This document shows positions 1-9,400 of a stretch of 38,585 nucleotides of DNA, in pieces. Position numbers and translations under genes: made by a program. The DNA comes from Chitinophagaceae bacterium (GTDB taxonomy: Bacteria > Bacteroidota > Bacteroidia > Chitinophagales > Chitinophagaceae): contig CANJQU010000032.1 in assembly GCA_947476485.1 (NCBI GenBank), forward strand, positions 1 to 38,585, read 5' to 3'. How positions within the stretch are numbered: the first letter of the stretch is position 1; every line of letters begins with the position of its first letter. The notes beneath the pieces are model-generated. The model did no database searches. It worked only from the letters and a program-made list of their open reading frames with translations, and was not told the origin of the DNA.

Positions 1-1683
1 CTTGTAAGCCTGGGTGGCACGGCGTGGTGGTTGTCCAAACATTACAAGCAGCTTATCAGATCACGCCTGCCCAAAATGGTAGCCCAGTCTACTGATAGCA
101 TATACCACATTTCCATAGACGACATCAGTATCAGTATCCGTCATCATCAAATCACATTGACCGGCGTAAAGGTTTGGGCCGATGAGCGACAAGCAGATGC
201 ACTGAGAGCCCGCCATCACTCAATTCCCCCAACTCTTTCAACCGTCACTATTCCGCGCATAGAGGCATATGGTATCGCCTGGGGAGATTTGCTGGCAGAC
301 AGGACACTTTCATGCGGAAATGTTGTGGTCCATGACCTGAACTGGAGGCTGCTTTGCCATCCACACCCCGGGGATTCGCTTTTTACACGCGGTGAGAAGA
401 ACAAACCGACTATCAGCAAGATAACATCTGATAGTGTGCACTTTATAAACCCGGATATAACGTATCGCTTCAATGGAATAAAGAGACATTTTGATTGCAA
501 GATGAGGGGTGGCAGCGCCGATCTGAATAAATTCGTATACAACTCCGATCATGAAAAGGACACAAGCTTGTTTCTGTATGCCGGAGCCGGGAAAGTAAGA
601 TTCAAGGAGTTTGAATTCAGCAAACTGGACGGTCGGTATGTTACGAAAACTCCTAACCTGGACTTTGAAACAGACCCCTCCAGTGCGACCCTTAAATCGG
701 TAAAGATTAAGGAGATGGCAAACAATGACCCGCAGACGGGAAAAACAAAAGAAGTATACAATATTGACCTGCCGCAGGTTGAGTTAAACAATTTCAACTG
801 GAACAAACTTATTTATAAAGGGGTATTGCGTGTACCTAAATGTGTTGCTACCTCCCCATCGATCAGCATACGATATATAAGAGAAAACAATCCGGTCAAA
901 AGCCGAAAGGGCGGCTTTCCTAACCAGTTGCTTTTACAGGTAGGATTAAAAACTTCCATACATGAGCTCGGTATCAATAAGGGATATTTTAAATACAGCG
1001 AAATAACCAAAAAAGGCGCGGAAGGCACAATCGAATTTACTGGCATAGATGCCAGTTTTGAGAATATCACTAACCTGCCTGATGCTATTGAAAAACGGAA
1101 AAGCTGTGAAATAAAGCTGAAAGGAAAATTCATGAACAAAAGTGATATATCTGTCACCTTCAAGCTACCCCTAACAGATAGTACAGGCCGCTATTCTGTT
1201 GACGGTTATGTCACAAATCTTGATGGGAAGGATGTAACTCCCCAGGCCCAGGTCTTCACTATTGTAAAGGTCACGTCTTTTCACCTCGACCGGATGAACA
1301 TGCATATAGAGGGCGATGAGACATACGGCAAGGGGGAGTTTACTGTAAATTATAAAGACCTTAAAATATCTCTATTCAAGTTCGACACCAAAATGAGAGA
1401 AGGCAAAAAAGGCCTGTTTGCATTCGTGGGCAGTGCACTGGTTTTATACCCCAGCAACCCCATGCATGGAAAGGATCTGAGAAAGGTTGCCACCTCCTTT
1501 GCGCGAGACACAACCAAGGGCTTCACCGGTACACTTTGGCAACACATGTTCAGGGCTGCCAAGAAAACAGCCGTAAGAGAAAAAGCAATCGTCACCCTAA
1601 CAGACGGCCCGGAAACTCAGAAAGGGGATAAACCTAAGAAAGGGATTTTAAAACGGCTGTTCGGCAAGAAGAAAGCATCCTAG
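1..1683 (+). CDS. AsmA/DUF748-like envelope protein, 5' end outside window
   Basis: The frame is open from the first base of the window. The residues before the lysine-rich 'SKHYK' read LVSLGGTAWW, which looks like the end of an N-terminal membrane helix, so the TTG at 31 is unlikely to be the start and the gene begins upstream. About 560 residues are visible. They are beta-rich with alternating hydrophobicity and phrases such as 'ITLTGVKVWAD' and 'INPDITYRFNGI', the style of AsmA/DUF748 proteins: membrane-anchored periplasmic proteins related to TamB-type lipid-transfer or assembly factors. The C-terminus is strongly basic (KPKKGILKRLFGKKK). The stop lies 6 bp from the stop of the convergent gene, with no hairpin between them. 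Family assignment rests on overall character, not on a diagnostic motif; it could be an unrelated envelope protein. Confidence 0.6.
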   Translation, partial: LVSLGGTAWWLSKHYKQLIRSRLPKMVAQSTDSIYHISIDDISISIRHHQITLTGVKVWADERQADALRARHHSIPPTLSTVTIPRIEAYGIAWGDLLADRTLSCGNVVVHDLNWRLLCHPHPGDSLFTRGEKNKPTISKITSDSVHFINPDITYRFNGIKRHFDCKMRGGSADLNKFVYNSDHEKDTSLFLYAGAGKVRFKEFEFSKLDGRYVTKTPNLDFETDPSSATLKSVKIKEMANNDPQTGKTKEVYNIDLPQVELNNFNWNKLIYKGVLRVPKCVATSPSISIRYIRENNPVKSRKGGFPNQLLLQVGLKTSIHELGINKGYFKYSEITKKGAEGTIEFTGIDASFENITNLPDAIEKRKSCEIKLKGKFMNKSDISVTFKLPLTDSTGRYSVDGYVTNLDGKDVTPQAQVFTIVKVTSFHLDRMNMHIEGDETYGKGEFTVNYKDLKISLFKFDTKMREGKKGLFAFVGSALVLYPSNPMHGKDLRKVATSFARDTTKGFTGTLWQHMFRAAKKTAVREKAIVTLTDGPETQKGDKPKKGILKRLFGKKKAS

Positions 1684-1689
1684 TCGCAT

Positions 1690-3468
1690 TTACTGATAGA
1701 TTTCCACTTCATTGTTAGCAAAAACCTTCGACTTGTTGGTCACCATGGCCATTATATCACTTTTTGTGCCGATGTCTCTTTTGGTCATAAAGTAGAACCT
1801 GGGACCAGGGGCAGCATTCAGCGAGTCGCGCACGTGCTGAACCTCGTGGATAAAGTGCAAATGAGTGCCGATTGTGGGTTTGTTGGTGAAGGTTGGTATC
1901 CACATCCCGGCATCGGCATAGCTGGCGACAAACAAGGCGTCGGGTCCGGTATTGTCATTTATCCATTTGAAGGCGGCCCTGGTGCCCTTGTTACAATTGA
2001 TCTTATCCGTTTTACAAACACCCAACTCTTCGTCAATGACGCTTTTTAACGCTATGCCAACCATGATCATCACAACGCCGGCATACAAGGTCACTTTTCT
2101 TCTGAACAGCCGCCATCCTCTGTTGGAATACTCAAGTTCTGTCATAAAATAACCGAAAATGAATGCCCAACAAACGATCATAAAGTAGACCACCCGTTCA
2201 GGATAGAGTAACTCAGACAATGGCAAAAACCAGTAGCCGCTATTATACACCAGGATATAGATGAACAACATCAAAATGCCGGTGAATATCAACGGCTTGA
2301 ATTTTCTGAGATATAAGAGCACTGCCAGCGAGATTCCAGCCAAGATAGTCAGTTCATCGCCTATCCGGTATTCGATACGATCTAAAGTAACCCACAAATC
2401 GGCCAGGGGCTTGCCCGTCATCTTACCCTGCATCATATCATGTTGCCAGTTTTTTATCATCAACAACAACTCAGGCGAATTAATATTTTTGAAATGAAGG
2501 AGAAAAGGGAACAGCAATACTACTACCCATATGACCAATTTTACCGTATTTGTCACCACCCATTTTAGCTGAATTCTGTAATAGTAGAGCACCAGCACGT
2601 ATCCTATGAATGCCACATAGACGAATGTAATAGCCGGAATAGCATGACAAAGCGGAACGGCTGCAACAGGTATGGCACAGCAATAAAGCGGCCAGCTACG
2701 CTTGTTTTGCACGCCATGCATAAAGAGCCCAAAACTGAACAGGCAAAAAGCAAAGGCGAGGATGGACGGATTGCCGCCCCACCAAACTGTGCCGAGGTAG
2801 GTGCGGTTGATACAGAAAAAAATAACTGCGGTATAGACAGAAGTCTTCTCGGAAAAGAAATTTCTTAATGCAAAGATCAACCCCAGCAACGCCAATGGGT
2901 ATGCCATTATACTCATGAAATTGATCGCATCTCTAAGGTAAATCACGCTCACTCCTCCAACCAGCGCGGTCATAATATGGTAACCAGCGCTGTAGCTTCC
3001 AAAGTAATCGACCGGCAGAATAGGGCGATAGGAATGCGGCAAACCATTGTTGTTAACGATCAGCCGGGTAATATAGCCATGCATTGCCGTATCACATCCG
3101 GGAGGAATAGTGATGAAAAGCAGGGGCATCAATAAGATCAGCAGGACAACAGCAAGAAGGATGTAATGCAGTGGCCAGGTCCTGTAGTGAATACCAGAAA
3201 ATGAACCTTCAAGCTTGCGGGCATTCGCTGTCAGGTAATAGGTGACAAATAGCGCTAATAACGCAAAAACTGAATAACTAAGTGGCAACCCACCCCAGGA
3301 TATAAACCAGGAAAGGCATATCCACGAGCCGATGGATAAGAATATCGTAGCGATAACCCTGGCGAGCGTATTGAACCCTTCAAAGAGACGCAAAAAAAGT
3401 ATACCCGGAAATGTGAATAGCAGCAGCCCTAAAAGGGGTACGACTATATATCCGGGTATACTGTTCAT
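1690..3468 (-). CDS. Polytopic membrane protein, GT-C glycosyltransferase-like
   Basis: 592 residues starting at ATG 3468. About 11-13 hydrophobic helices fill the first ~450 residues and a soluble, probably periplasmic, domain of ~110 residues follows, ending NNEVEIYQ. The first large loop carries 'PPGCDTAMHGYITRL' and then 'SYSAGYH', which resembles the acidic catalytic loop of GT-C enzymes that use lipid-linked sugars. This would fit transfer of a sugar from a polyprenyl-phosphate carrier to an envelope glycan, but no donor or acceptor can be read from the sequence. It is the last gene of a minus-strand cluster, 62 bp after the small exported-protein gene. A non-enzymatic membrane protein cannot be excluded. 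Confidence 0.6.
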   Translation of the reverse strand: MNSIPGYIVVPLLGLLLFTFPGILFLRLFEGFNTLARVIATIFLSIGSWICLSWFISWGGLPLSYSVFALLALFVTYYLTANARKLEGSFSGIHYRTWPLHYILLAVVLLILLMPLLFITIPPGCDTAMHGYITRLIVNNNGLPHSYRPILPVDYFGSYSAGYHIMTALVGGVSVIYLRDAINFMSIMAYPLALLGLIFALRNFFSEKTSVYTAVIFFCINRTYLGTVWWGGNPSILAFAFCLFSFGLFMHGVQNKRSWPLYCCAIPVAAVPLCHAIPAITFVYVAFIGYVLVLYYYRIQLKWVVTNTVKLVIWVVVLLFPFLLHFKNINSPELLLMIKNWQHDMMQGKMTGKPLADLWVTLDRIEYRIGDELTILAGISLAVLLYLRKFKPLIFTGILMLFIYILVYNSGYWFLPLSELLYPERVVYFMIVCWAFIFGYFMTELEYSNRGWRLFRRKVTLYAGVVMIMVGIALKSVIDEELGVCKTDKINCNKGTRAAFKWINDNTGPDALFVASYADAGMWIPTFTNKPTIGTHLHFIHEVQHVRDSLNAAPGPRFYFMTKRDIGTKSDIMAMVTNKSKVFANNEVEIYQ

Positions 3469-3530
3469 TAATGTGATTTATAAAATTGCCGAAAAAAAGT
3501 CCGAATAAATATGAGTCGAATATTTCAATA

Positions 3531-4202
3531 CTAATACCCCATCCGCTTCAGTCCGGCCTTAATTTCCGCTGCGCTTTTATACATAGACACTCTCTTTTTC
3601 CCCTCCACATCTCCATCAATATCCCCTGAAACTTTAGCGCTGATGTCTTTTAAAAAAGTCATCATTTCGGGAAATGAGCCGGGAGCGATGTTATCATAAA
3701 TTCGAGTCTCATAAAGATAGGCGTATATCTGGTAATGGATAGCAAGCCATCTGATCAAAACCACTAATTCACGGGCTGTGTCCCGGTCTGCGTTAGCATA
3801 GAAAATTGATATGATCTCGGCGGCCCCGCCTTCATTCTCAAAAGTGTCTATGAAAACGCGCCTGTAAGTATCTGTTGTGACAGGCACATACAAATAGCCA
3901 AGTATATCTTCAGATTCATCATCTTTATAACCTCCCGCATGATAAGTCCTATTGTAAAAACCAAAAATAGATTTTCCGTTCGACCATTCCGACGTTTCAA
4001 ACATCTGGGTTTTCAGCTGATCATAATACCATAATCCCCGAGGTGTATTTCGTTCCACAAAATCCAGCGCATTTTCGCCGTTGGCCCTTGTGAAGGTCTG
4101 AGCATACGGAGTGTTTCGACACCCGCAGCAAACAAGAAAAAACAAGGCACTCCTGAAAGTCAAATTGCGCAGAGACTTGTACGCTACAATACTATTTTCC
4201 AT
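3531..4202 (-). CDS. Small exported protein of unknown function
   Basis: An upstream in-frame ATG exists at 4256, but the better start is the ATG at 4202. It gives 224 residues beginning MENSIVAYKSLRN, followed by a hydrophobic stretch (ALFFLVCCGC) and PYAQTF, a plausible signal peptide or lipoprotein signal. The start lies inside the end of the prolyl oligopeptidase gene (11-bp overlap, different frame), suggesting translational coupling. The mature part is mixed alpha/beta, acidic, rich in Tyr and Arg, with no motif I recognise. Context suggests a periplasmic or cell-surface protein co-expressed with the peptidase. Function unknown. Confidence 0.65.
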   Translation of the reverse strand: MENSIVAYKSLRNLTFRSALFFLVCCGCRNTPYAQTFTRANGENALDFVERNTPRGLWYYDQLKTQMFETSEWSNGKSIFGFYNRTYHAGGYKDDESEDILGYLYVPVTTDTYRRVFIDTFENEGGAAEIISIFYANADRDTARELVVLIRWLAIHYQIYAYLYETRIYDNIAPGSFPEMMTFLKDISAKVSGDIDGDVEGKKRVSMYKSAAEIKAGLKRMGY

Positions 4203-6309
4203 AAGAAAGTCCCATGTTCCAAAACAGGAATGCCCATTTGTCGGCCTGCTCTGCAATGATCATGTCCGTAGGCTTGCCTGCACCATGGCCTGCTTTTGTC
4301 TCTATGCGGATCAACACAGGGTTCTTGCAGCTCTGACCAGCCTGCAACGACGCTGCAAACTTGAATGAATGCGCCGGCACTACCCTATCATCGTGGTCGC
4401 CGGTGGTAACCATTGTAGCCGGATAACATTGCTTCTTCACATTGTGCACCGGTGAATACTTCCGCAGATACTGGAACATTTCCTTGCTATCTTCTGCAGT
4501 TCCATAATCATAAGCCCAGCCGGCGCCGGCAGTGAACTTATTGTAACGCAGCATATCCAGCACGCCCACACCAGGAAAACATACTTTAAACAGGTCCGGG
4601 CGCTGGGTCAAACAGGCGCCAACCAGCAGGCCGCCATTAGACCCGCCTGATATGGCCAGGTATCCCTTAGAGGTATACTTCTCTTTTATCAGGTATTCTG
4701 CTGCAGCGATAAAATCATTAAACACATTTTGCTTCTTCATCTTGATACCTGCATTGTGCCATTTGTCGCCATACTCACCGCCCCCACGCAGGTTAGCCAC
4801 GGCGTAAATGCCGCCATTCTCCATAAACACCATATTGCTCACGCTGAAAGAAGGGGTAAGACTAATATTAAATCCTCCGTAACCGTACAACATCACCGGG
4901 TTCTTACCATTGAGCGTCATTCCCTTCTTGTAGGTAATGATCATCGGTATCCTTGCACCATCCTTCGATTTATAAAAAAGCTGCTTGCTCTCATATCCTG
5001 TCGGGTCAAATTTAACACCTGAAGATTTGTATAATTCAGATTTTCCTGTTCTGATATCGTACTTAAATATTGTTGACGGATATACATAGGAGGCGTAAGT
5101 GTAATAAGTCTCGTTCTCTTCCATTTTGCCGCTAAAGCCGGCTGCAGTGCCTAATCCGGGCAGTTCTATTGCCTTTCCTTTTGTGCCGTCAAGCGCATAT
5201 TGATACACCTTAGATACGGCATCTTCGAGGTAATGCGCAAAAAATCTGCGCCCGCATGCGGTTACATTCAGCGGAAATTTCGTTTCCGGTATCAATACTT
5301 TCCAGTGCTCTTTTGTAGGGGTTGCCGCATCAGTTACCACCAGTTTGCGATTGGGTGCGCCCTGGTTCGTTTCTATGTAGAGCTTGCCAAATTCGCTATA
5401 AACAACACTTTGCTCAAAATCAAAACCTGTTACGATCGGCACTATGGGCGCATCTGTTTTTGACAGATCCTGTATATAAAGCTCATTACCGTATGTGGCG
5501 TTTGCGGCACTGATAACAAGGTATTTTTCATCTTCAGTTACACCTCCACCGATATACCTTCTTGGTGTGGTCTCGCCCCCGAATATCAGCTTGTCTTCAC
5601 TCTGCGGGGTACCCAGTTTATGGAAATACAGTTTGTGTATCTGTGTCTTTTCTGATAGCTGGCTACCTTTTGGTTTATCGTAACTGCTGTAGTAAAACCC
5701 ATCGTTGTGCAGCCATGACAGTCCGCTGAACTTTACATCACGCAGCGTATCGTCCATCTTCCTGCCTGTTTTCGTTTCTATTACGATCACTTTACGCCAG
5801 TCTGATCCGCCCTCGCTGATCTGGTAGGCGGCGAGTGAGCCGTCCTTAGTGAAATCTATGCCCTGCAGGGAAGTGGTACCATCGGTAGAAAATTTGTTCG
5901 GGTCGAGAAAAACCTCGGGAGCACCGCCGCCCTGCTGGCGGTAGAGCACACTTTGGTTCTGCAACCCATCGTTCAGGTAGAAATAAGTATACGCACCTTC
6001 CTTGAAGGGAGCGCTGTACTTGGCATAATTCCAAAGCGAAGTAAGACGGTCTTTTATTGCATTCCGGAAAGGTATCTGGGCAATGTAGCCCTGTGTTACT
6101 TTATTTTGCTCCACTACCCAGCCTTTTGTTTCGTCAGACATATCGTTTTCCAGCCAGCGATAGGGATCGGTAACTTTTGTGCCGAAGTATACATCGGACT
6201 GATCTGTCTTCTTTGTATCAGGGTAATGGCCCGTGAAAGCGGTGTTGTTCTGCGCGTGCGCTGTCATACCTATCATTAAAAGAGATGTGCAAATAGTTAT
6301 TGCCTTCAT
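4192..6309 (-). CDS. Secreted prolyl oligopeptidase (peptidase family S9A)
   Basis: 705 residues with a clear signal peptide (MKAITICTSLLMIGMTAHAQ), so a periplasmic or secreted enzyme cleaving short peptides after proline. Residues ~30-430 form the beta-propeller typical of S9A (YRWLEN near the start), and the C-terminal ~270 residues are the alpha/beta hydrolase domain. The catalytic serine is in GGSNGG (S557), the aspartate in DHDDRVVP (D640 or D641) and the histidine in AGHGAG (H675). Length and triad spacing match mammalian and Elizabethkingia-type prolyl endopeptidases. It heads a minus-strand cluster with an exported protein and a GT-C-like protein, and is divergent from tamB. A near-consensus -7 box (TTATTTTG) lies about 40 bp upstream. 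The family call is firm; substrate preference is inferred from the family. Confidence 0.95.
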   Translation of the reverse strand: MKAITICTSLLMIGMTAHAQNNTAFTGHYPDTKKTDQSDVYFGTKVTDPYRWLENDMSDETKGWVVEQNKVTQGYIAQIPFRNAIKDRLTSLWNYAKYSAPFKEGAYTYFYLNDGLQNQSVLYRQQGGGAPEVFLDPNKFSTDGTTSLQGIDFTKDGSLAAYQISEGGSDWRKVIVIETKTGRKMDDTLRDVKFSGLSWLHNDGFYYSSYDKPKGSQLSEKTQIHKLYFHKLGTPQSEDKLIFGGETTPRRYIGGGVTEDEKYLVISAANATYGNELYIQDLSKTDAPIVPIVTGFDFEQSVVYSEFGKLYIETNQGAPNRKLVVTDAATPTKEHWKVLIPETKFPLNVTACGRRFFAHYLEDAVSKVYQYALDGTKGKAIELPGLGTAAGFSGKMEENETYYTYASYVYPSTIFKYDIRTGKSELYKSSGVKFDPTGYESKQLFYKSKDGARIPMIITYKKGMTLNGKNPVMLYGYGGFNISLTPSFSVSNMVFMENGGIYAVANLRGGGEYGDKWHNAGIKMKKQNVFNDFIAAAEYLIKEKYTSKGYLAISGGSNGGLLVGACLTQRPDLFKVCFPGVGVLDMLRYNKFTAGAGWAYDYGTAEDSKEMFQYLRKYSPVHNVKKQCYPATMVTTGDHDDRVVPAHSFKFAASLQAGQSCKNPVLIRIETKAGHGAGKPTDMIIAEQADKWAFLFWNMGLSYGK

Positions 6310-6434
6310 TGTTTATTGTTTAAAATGTACCGGAAGAAGGCTCAAAATAAATACATTTTTATTATCCCGCGGAATTGTTGCATTTATATATGAAGGTTTA
6401 ACACTTTATTCTATGCATTTAGCGGGTATGAGGT

Positions 6435-6442
6435 TACATTTG
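6435..6442 (+). promoter_or_regulatory. -7 promoter box for tamB (TACATTTG)
   Basis: A perfect match to the Bacteroidota -7 consensus TAnnTTTG, about 23 bp before the CTG at 6465. No good TTTG lies at the usual 19-20 bp distance upstream. Its position puts the transcript start near 6449, which rules out translation starts further upstream. Confidence 0.5.
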
Positions 6443-6464
6443 TATAGCTCAAAATAGTTCACAA

Positions 6465-9400
6465 CTGAAACGTTTCTTTAAAATATTACGTTATTCCCTG
6501 GCGTCAGTGCTCGTCTTGCTGTTGCTGGCGGTTGCATCTGTGAACTTTACGTTTGTACAAAACTTTATCGTGCATAGAGCAGCCACTATCTTGTCGGAGA
6601 AACTGAAAACAAAGGTTACCGTTCAGCATATCCGTGTAGACTTTCTTAACCACGCCTATTTACAGGGCGTGTATATCGAAGACCAGGCACATGATACGTT
6701 GCTATACGCCGGCGAGATACACGTAAGGATAACAGACTGGTTCCTGTTTAAAAAGAAACCGGTGATACACTATATCGGCCTGAAAAACAGTTATGTACAC
6801 ATGTACCGGACGGCCACTGCTAATACATGGAACTCGGATTTTATAGCAGATGCGTTTAGTACTCCCGGCAGTAAGAAAGACACAAGTGCAAGCAAGCCCC
6901 TGGAGCTGGACTTGAAAAAGATAGAACTGGAGAACGTGCGCTTCCACATGGACGATAAATGGATAGGCCAGGACCTTGACTTTGATGTGGGTGAGTTCGT
7001 CCTGAATGCCGATGGACTGGATTTTAACAGAAAACACCTTAACGTAAGCGAGATCCTTATAAAGAACACACTGGTAAATTTAGTGATGTACAAAGGGGGC
7101 AAGCCCAGATCAAAAACCGGCCCTGTGGTGCCCGTATTTGATGCAACTCCTTTCAACCCTGATAAATGGACTGCGAACGCGGGCAGCATTTCTCTTAAAG
7201 GCTGCGCCCTAAATCTGACGATGGACGACAACATACCAGAACCCGGCCACTTTGATGAAAACCACCTGATGATACGCGATATTGACGCGTCGGTGAAGGA
7301 TGGAGTTGTCACCGGTGACACGATCACAGGGAACCTCCTTCATTTATCTGCCCATGACAGGTGCGGACTGGCCATTAAGAATATGCGCTGTAAGGTATCG
7401 GTATCGCCAATTGCTTCCGTTTGCGATGAACTTTTCCTGGAAACGAACTACAGCAAGGTGCAGCGTTATTACGCAATGCACTATAAACACTTCCCGAACT
7501 TTGAGTCTTATATCGACAGCGTTACCATGGTCGCCCACCTCAGGGACGCCACAATAGACGACCGTGACATAGCCTTTTTTGCGCCACAGCTAAAAAATTT
7601 CCCTCACGTCGTATTACGCGCATCGGGGGACGGGAAAGGCACGGTTGCCAATCTTTCGGCTCATCATCTGAACGTTACGGACGGCAGTACCGTGATAAAG
7701 GGAAGTGTGACCATGAAGGGCCTTCCGGACATTTATAAAACTTACATCACATTTACAGATGGAGAACTGTTTACCACCGGCGCGGGCATACTGCATTATG
7801 TACCCGGGCTAAGAAACAGCCCGAATATTGCTTTGGAGCGGCTAACGTATGCCTACTTTAATGGAAAATACGAGGGATATATCGAAAACTTTGCGGTGAA
7901 CGGCGCATTCAAGACCAACCTTGGAACTGCCGCGGCGGATATAAAAATGGATATTCCCGGTTTTAACAGCAATACGGCGGCATACTCAGGAACAGTTGCT
8001 ACCAATGACCTGCAGATAGGCATTTTGCTGAGGCAACCTCTATTTGGTGGGATAACTCTGAAGGAGAGCATTAAGGGTAATTCTTTCGATCCGGACCGTG
8101 TGCAAATGGATATAGATGGCACCATCAGCCGGTTTACGATCAATGATTATGCTTACCAGAACATTATGACCCATGGCACGGTGGCCAAGAAACAGTTCAA
8201 CGGATCACTGCTGGTCGACGACCCGAATCTGGGCCTTGAATTTGACGGAGGTATTGATTATACGCAAAAGGAAGTAAAATTAAATGCGACAGCTCACCTG
8301 CTTGGCAGCAATTTCAACGCACTGAATCTTACAAAGGACACGATCACGGCTTCTGCTGACTTTGACCTAAACTGTACCGGCAGCAATATTGACAATTTCT
8401 CGGGTTATGCCAAGCTTTTCAATATAGACATGAAGCGGAATAACCATAAACTGGCGATCGATTCTGTCTACATGCGATCGACGGGCGACAGCGCAAACCG
8501 GTTGCTGACAATACAAAGTAACGATGTAGAAGCCAGCATAAAAGGTAAATACCAGTTGAGCAAACTTCCTGCATCGGTTCAGTTTTACCTATCCAGATAC
8601 CTGCCGAATTATATTAAAACACCCGAAAAATATGCACCAGATCAGGAGTTTGAATTTACTGTAAAAACCGGCACAATAGACAGCATACTTGCCGTTGCCA
8701 CACCTATGGTGCGCGGCTTCGATTCTTCCACCATAAGCGGCTCCCTGCACTCATCAGCGAAACAACTGACCCTCAATGCAAGCATACCTTATGGGAGTAT
8801 CGGCAACTTCCACATGAGTAATATTGCAATAACCGGACAAGGCAACCTGGATCAACTGGCCCTCAATACGAATATTGATAATGTAGCGATCGGTGACAGC
8901 TTTCTTAACGGTTCCTTAAGCCTCACCACCACCATCAGTAATGATTCGGTGGCATTCACGGTTGCAACAACCACACCAGACACAAGCAGCGCTATCACAC
9001 TGAAGGGACAGATATTGGCACGGAAAGATTCCCTGTTCCTTTCACTCCTGCCCTCCCAGTTTTATCTTAACCAGGCAAAATGGGATATCGCCGGCGGCAG
9101 CAAGGTGGTGTATAGTGACAAGTACCTGCTGGTCCAGGGCTTTGCCCTCACTTCCGGCCTGCAACGAATAACGGCGGCTACCCAATTGCAAAACAATGAT
9201 AAAACCATTCTTATCAATACCGAAAATCTTGACCTCGGGCAACTGGGATCATGGGCCGGACTTGCAGCATATCAGCCTGATGGCCGTGTGAACGGAACGA
9301 TAACTATAGATAAGATATTTGAGAACCTCTACATAAACGCGAACATCAGGGCCACGGACGTGAAGCTGGGAAAAGATACAGTGGGCACGATAAGCCTTAT

